From an uncultured Oxalobacteraceae bacterium (GTDB taxonomy: Bacteria > Pseudomonadota > Gammaproteobacteria > Burkholderiales > Burkholderiaceae), in the NCBI GenBank assembly GCA_946479255.1, contig CAMLFK010000071.1:1-19779 (forward strand): DNA of 19,779 bases, written 5' to 3'. Every line of letters begins with the position of its first letter. Position 1 is the stretch's first letter. Below the pieces are notes generated by a model that was not told where the DNA came from, did no database searches, and saw nothing but the letters and a program-made list of their open reading frames with translations. Below, one piece after another: positions 16,209-19,779 of this stretch. The position numbers and the translations under genes were made by a program.

Positions 16209-17525
16209 TTACTTGGCCGAAGGGCGTGCCGGCGCGCCGGCCTTTTTCGCCGGCGCGGCGGTTTGGGCCTTCGGCAGTTGCACCACCTGGCCGTTGACGG
16301 TCAGCTTGCCTGCCTTGAACACGATGTTCGACACCAGGGCATCGCCTTCCATGCGCACGAAGCCCTTGCTGACCATCTGGCCGACCACGCCGTCGCTCAT
16401 GGCGGTGCCCATCTGTACGACCGCTTGCTCGTTGACCGGTTCGCCCTTGGCGCTGGCGGTGAGCTGCTGGCGCGCCATCGACTGCGACACTTCTTTTACC
16501 AGGCCCATCGGCACGGTGACGGTCAGGTTGGCATCGATCTTGTTGGCGATATCTTCAAAGCGCGCCAGCTTGCTGTCGGCGCCCGGCGCGGCCGTGACGC
16601 GGCCCTTGATGACCAGGCGGTGGCCTTTGAAGGCGCCGCTCAAGTCGTCGATCTCGAAGGCCGACTTGTTGGCCTTGGCCGATTTCAGCATGGCGCGCAA
16701 CAGCGGCAGCATCGCTTCAAGCTGCTTTTCCGGCGCCAGCGTGGCGATGCCTTGATTCTTGGCCATGCTCTGCAGCGCGGCCAGGTCCAGGCCGGTGAAG
16801 CGCATCTTGAAACGTAGGTCGGAAATCATGACGGCGGGCGTCGAGACGGCCGCGATTCCGACATCGTAACGATAGTCGACCAACTTGCCGCGCGGCTCGG
16901 ACGCCATGTCGTAGCGCAGGGCGGACAAGGTCAGGGGCATTGGCATCGCCGGGTTCAGAATGGTCGTGCTGACAATGCCGCCCGATGCCTTGCCGACCCA
17001 CTGGCCGGGGCCGACGCGGCGCTGCTGGCCGTCCATGGTCATCAAGCGCACCACGACCTGGGTCTGGTGGTGAGTCCAGTCCAGCTGGTCCCAGCGCAAG
17101 CTGCCGGTCGAATTGACGCCGGCCTTGTCCATGGTCTGGGTCACGGCCAGGGCACCCCAGTTGGCGGCGCCGCCGTCGGTGCCCGTGTAGCTCGATGGCT
17201 GGAGCTTGAAACTGTATTCGGTGTCGCCGTTGGCCGCCACCTGGCGCTCCAGCTGGGCCAGGGTGGCATTGCCGAGAATGCGCGCCACTTGTTCGGCGGT
17301 GGCCGCGCTCAAGGCCTTGCCATACAACTTGTCCAGGCGCACCACCATATCGCCGCCGCTCAGGTCCATGCGGGTTTTCAATTCTTCACTCAGGGCCGTC
17401 ACTGCCTTCGACAATTCTGTAGGCGGCGAGGGTGGCGGCGCCACTGTCGGCGCGGGTTCGGCGCTGAACGCCGACGCGGCCACGAACATCGCGGCGAGGG
17501 AAGTGAGCTGCAGAGATTTTTTCAC
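16209..17525 (-). CDS. DUF945/YdgA-like secreted protein
   Basis: A 438-aa protein that resembles the DUF945 (YdgA) family, whose function is poorly known. The start is a GTG (17525) reading M-K-K-S-L-Q-L, with an ATAGG about 7 bases before it. The open frame runs further upstream but is not protein-like there. A signal peptide is likely cleaved after F-S-A (residue 22), followed by a Pro-rich stretch. The middle has repeated beta-strand patterns (LRWDQLDW, DLRFKMRFTGLDLAALQ, FEIDDLSGAFKGHRLVIKGRV) typical of DUF945. A Pro/Ala/Lys tail ends the protein. It converges with the CHAP gene. Residues 121-170 align with the small protein encoded just upstream. The family call is by recognition and moderately sure. 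Confidence 0.7.
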   Translation of the reverse strand: MKKSLQLTSLAAMFVAASAFSAEPAPTVAPPPSPPTELSKAVTALSEELKTRMDLSGGDMVVRLDKLYGKALSAATAEQVARILGNATLAQLERQVAANGDTEYSFKLQPSSYTGTDGGAANWGALAVTQTMDKAGVNSTGSLRWDQLDWTHHQTQVVVRLMTMDGQQRRVGPGQWVGKASGGIVSTTILNPAMPMPLTLSALRYDMASEPRGKLVDYRYDVGIAAVSTPAVMISDLRFKMRFTGLDLAALQSMAKNQGIATLAPEKQLEAMLPLLRAMLKSAKANKSAFEIDDLSGAFKGHRLVIKGRVTAAPGADSKLARFEDIANKIDANLTVTVPMGLVKEVSQSMARQQLTASAKGEPVNEQAVVQMGTAMSDGVVGQMVSKGFVRMEGDALVSNIVFKAGKLTVNGQVVQLPKAQTAAPAKKAGAPARPSAK

Positions 17526-17583
17526 GAACGGCCTATTGAGGTTTATATAAGATTTCTGATTATCAATTATCTGGGAAGAAATG

Positions 17584-17955
17584 TCACTGTAAATAGGCAG
17601 AACACCGCTGCGCACTGTGGTACCGCCGCTGGCCGTCGAGCGTGACGCCACGCATGCCGATTCTGAGCTCCTCCACGTTCCAGACGAGCTGGTGCCAACG
17701 GTTGATGCCGCTGCTGTCTTGTTCCCTGCCTGGCGCGGCCAGCAAGTTGCTCCAGCGGGCGCTGCTGCTGTAGTGCGGCGACGCCAGGGTAAGCGGATCG
17801 CCGCCGCCGCCGGCCGCGGCCCGGCGTACAAACTCGGCCGGTACGCCCGTGCCGTGGACGACAGCGCGTGGCTGGGCTGGCGCCGGCCTGGAGTGCGCCG
17901 CGCCGGCGCTGAGCACCAGCAGCGCCGATAAGGTGATCCGCGTCAATTTGTTCAC
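17584..17955 (-). CDS. short secreted protein, partial paralogue of the downstream DUF945-like protein
   Basis: A 123-aa product starting at GTG 17955 (M-N-K-L-T-R), with a good AGGA 6 bases upstream. The signal peptide ALLVLSAGAAHS ends near residue 22. Residues 66-111 align with 121-170 of the next gene's product: RWHQLVW against RWDQLDW, then 12 ungapped residues, then TLDGQRR against TMDGQQRR. The long strand pattern after this is missing, so the protein is either a minimal member or a truncated copy. It is 58 bases upstream of the full-length gene and probably in the same operon. No stop-interrupted remains of the rest are visible between them. Confidence 0.6.
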   Translation of the reverse strand: MNKLTRITLSALLVLSAGAAHSRPAPAQPRAVVHGTGVPAEFVRRAAAGGGGDPLTLASPHYSSSARWSNLLAAPGREQDSSGINRWHQLVWNVEELRIGMRGVTLDGQRRYHSAQRCSAYLQ

Positions 17956-18083
17956 GATCAATCCTGTTGGAGGAGGGAAGTTTAGTTTCCCATACTCAAC
18001 TATTGGTGTATTGATGTCACCGGTGCGGCAAGCGATTAGCCGGCTTTCATGCCGTCCCGATCCATGCCGGTCCATGTCCGTCG

Positions 18084-18089
18084 TACAAT
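18084..18089 (+). promoter_or_regulatory. candidate -10 box for argJ
   Basis: TACAAT at 18084-18089 lies in the 169-base divergent gap between the short secreted protein gene and argJ. It would give a leader of about 30 bases. No convincing -35 is seen 16-18 bases upstream. Confidence 0.35.
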
Positions 18090-18124
18090 AGCGACTCCGA
18101 ATTTCACCAGCTAGAGAATCCGCC

Positions 18125-19363
18125 ATGGCCGTCAATTCCCCCGTACCTATCGCCGCCGACCTGAAACCCGTCAACGGGATCGAGATCGGCTATGCCGAAG
18201 CCGGCATCAAGAAGCCCAATCGCAAGGACGTGCTGGTCATGAAGCTGGCGGAGACCGCCACCGTGGCCGGCGTGTTCACCAAGAACCGCTTCTGCGCCGC
18301 GCCGGTCCAGATCAGCAAGGCCCACCTGGAAGCGGTCAGTGCGGGCGGCGCGCCGATCCGCGCGCTGCTGGTCAATACCGGCAACGCCAACGCCGGCACC
18401 GGCGAAGCCGGGCTGGCCCTGGCCAACGCCACCTGCAAGGCGCTGGCCGACCTGCTCGGCTGCGCGCCGCAGCAGGTGCTGCCGTTTTCCACCGGCGTGA
18501 TTCTTGAGCTGCTGCCGGTCGACAAAGTCGTCGCCGGCCTGCCGGCCGCGGTGGCCAACCTCAAGGCCGACAACTGGTTCAACGCCGCCGAAGCCATCAT
18601 GACCACCGACACCCAGCCCAAGGCGGCCTCGAAGACGGTCGACATCCGCGGCCACGCGGTCACCATGACCGGCATCAGCAAGGGCGCCGGCATGATCAAG
18701 CCGAACATGGCCACCATGCTCGGCTACCTGGCGATCGACGCCAAGGTGGCCCAGCCGGTGCTCGATGAGCTGGTGCGCCATGCGGCCGACCACTCGTTCA
18801 ACTGCATCACCATCGACGGCGACACCTCGACCAATGACTCGTTCATGCTGATCGCCACTGGCACCGGCAGCCTGGCCATTGCCAACACCGATTCGACCGA
18901 ATACCTGGAACTGAAGAACGCCGTCACCGACATCGCGCGCAACCTGGCGCAGCAGATCATCCGCGACGGCGAGGGCGCCACCAAGTTCATCACCATCTCG
19001 GTCGACGACGGCCAGGACCTGGAAGAGTGCCGCAAGATCGCCTACTCCATCGCCCACTCGCCGCTGGTCAAGACCGCCTTCTTCGCTTCCGACCCCAACC
19101 TGGGCCGCATCCTGGCGGCGGTCGGCTATGCCGGCGTGGACGACCTGGACGTCAGCAAGATCGACCTGTACCTGGACGACGTGCATGTGGCGAAGAACGG
19201 CGGACGCCATCCCGACTACCGCGAGGAAGACGGTCAGCGCGTGATGAAGCAAAGCGAGATCACGGTGCGCGTCAAGCTCGCGCGCGGCAGCGCCAGCGCC
19301 ACCGTGTGGACCTGCGACCTGTCGCACGACTACGTCAGCATCAACGCCGACTACCGTTCGTAA
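18125..19363 (+). CDS. argJ: ArgJ, glutamate N-acetyltransferase / N-acetylornithine acetyltransferase
   Basis: ArgJ recycles the acetyl group from N-acetylornithine to glutamate in arginine synthesis; bifunctional forms also use acetyl-CoA. It is 412 aa, the usual length. The precursor cleaves itself between Ala196 and Thr197 in [13 protein letters not shown], and Thr197 becomes the nucleophile of the beta chain. The oxyanion-hole motif STGVI is at 122-126, and NTGNANAGTG at 84-93 is also characteristic. ATG 18125 has a weak AGAGA about 7 bases upstream. The secA-argJ neighbourhood is shared with Pseudomonas. Mono- or bifunctionality cannot be told here. Confidence 0.98.
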   Translation: MAVNSPVPIAADLKPVNGIEIGYAEAGIKKPNRKDVLVMKLAETATVAGVFTKNRFCAAPVQISKAHLEAVSAGGAPIRALLVNTGNANAGTGEAGLALANATCKALADLLGCAPQQVLPFSTGVILELLPVDKVVAGLPAAVANLKADNWFNAAEAIMTTDTQPKAASKTVDIRGHAVTMTGISKGAGMIKPNMATMLGYLAIDAKVAQPVLDELVRHAADHSFNCITIDGDTSTNDSFMLIATGTGSLAIANTDSTEYLELKNAVTDIARNLAQQIIRDGEGATKFITISVDDGQDLEECRKIAYSIAHSPLVKTAFFASDPNLGRILAAVGYAGVDDLDVSKIDLYLDDVHVAKNGGRHPDYREEDGQRVMKQSEITVRVKLARGSASATVWTCDLSHDYVSINADYRS

Positions 19364-19379
19364 TACTGATAACAGATCG

Positions 19380-19779
19380 ATGACACCACTCGACCAATTC
19401 CTGCTGCGCGCCGAAGCGCTGATGGCGCGCGTGGAGGCGGTGCTGCCGCCGGCCCACGCGCGTGAAACCGACTGGAAGCGCAGCTTCGCTTTCCGCTGGC
19501 GCAAGCGCGCCGGCGGCGGCACCAGCTATCTGCAGCCGGTCGCCCATGCGGCCTCGATCGCGCTGTCGGACCTGCATAACATCGGCAGCCAGAAGCAGCA
19601 GATCGAACAGAACACGCGCCAGTTCGTCGCCGGCCGTCCGGCCAACAACGTGCTGCTGACCGGCGCGCGCGGCACCGGCAAGTCCTCGCTGATCAAGGCT
19701 TGCCTGAACCAGTTTGCCGGCCAGGGCCTGCGCCTGATCGAAGTCGACAAGGCCGACCTGGCCGAGCTGCCCGACATCG
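19380..19779 (+). CDS. DUF815-type AAA+ ATPase (3' end cut by the window)
   Basis: The frame opens at ATG 19380 (M-T-P-L-D-Q-F), 16 bases after the argJ stop, and is still open at the window end after 133 codons. A Walker A GARGTGKSS lies at residues 95-103, preceded by the helical lead-in IALSDLHNIGSQKQQIEQNT and followed by LIEVDKADLAELPDI. This arrangement matches DUF815 ATP-binding proteins, AAA+ ATPases of unknown role. Walker B and the sensor motifs lie outside the window. Co-transcription with argJ is likely from the spacing. Confidence 0.85.
   Translation, partial: MTPLDQFLLRAEALMARVEAVLPPAHARETDWKRSFAFRWRKRAGGGTSYLQPVAHAASIALSDLHNIGSQKQQIEQNTRQFVAGRPANNVLLTGARGTGKSSLIKACLNQFAGQGLRLIEVDKADLAELPDI

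Noticed and set aside
17617..17931. A + strand open frame opposite the short secreted protein
   Set aside because: No signal peptide, no ribosome site and low-complexity Ala/Arg content. The minus-strand reading has a signal peptide, a Shine-Dalgarno and homology to its neighbour.
18104..19522. A 472-codon open frame on the minus strand opposite argJ
   Set aside because: Composition of a codon shadow (Val/Gly/Asp/Arg/His-rich). ArgJ on the + strand explains the region fully.

Overview
This window is a GC-rich bacterial chromosome segment holding the 3' half of the division and cell-wall (dcw) cluster and the genes that usually follow it. The order is murG-murC-ddlB-ftsQ-ftsA-ftsZ, then lpxC, dciA, secA and argJ. 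The dcw order, the DciA-type helicase loader, a PEP-CTERM protein and the sequence style of FtsQ, MurC and LpxC point to a betaproteobacterium. The Oxalobacteraceae (Massilia/Duganella/Janthinobacterium group) is my best guess, inferred from recognition and not from a search.

Layout. Bases 1-6790 (all +): murG (5' end cut by the window edge), murC, ddlB, ftsQ, ftsA and ftsZ. They are tightly packed, except for a 136-base ftsA-ftsZ gap with a candidate promoter and an RNA hairpin. ftsQ carries a one-base frameshift. Bases 6791-8800: an accessory islet with three genes of lower or atypical base composition. These are a YopT-like (C58) cysteine protease, a signal-less M74/MepA-like murein endopeptidase, and a small secreted protein just behind it. 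Bases 8909-11011: a Prx5-type peroxiredoxin, an EamA/DMT transporter and a PEP-CTERM protein with an EF-hand-like loop. Bases 11035-15429: lpxC (possibly leaderless), convergent dciA (-), and secA behind a 219-base region with several small hairpins. Bases 15594-17955: a membrane-anchored CHAP-domain protein (+) converging on a DUF945/YdgA-like secreted protein (-), preceded by a short secreted partial paralogue (-). Bases 18125-19779: argJ and the 5' part of a DUF815-type ATPase, cut by the window end.

How the genes fit together. MurG, MurC and Ddl make peptidoglycan precursors. FtsQ, FtsA and FtsZ build the divisome. LpxC commits to lipid A synthesis. SecA drives export. DciA loads the replicative helicase. 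ArgJ serves arginine synthesis. The islet between ftsZ and the peroxiredoxin is the most unusual part. The murein endopeptidase without a secretion signal, followed after 24 bases by a protein with a signal peptide, has the architecture of a delivered cell-wall toxin with its periplasmic immunity protein. The neighbouring C58 protease gene lies between two terminators with the same 8-bp stem. No secretion-system genes are visible here, so the effector role is inference.

No tRNA, rRNA, CRISPR array, transposase or integrase was seen. No stretch over 300 bases lacks a gene.
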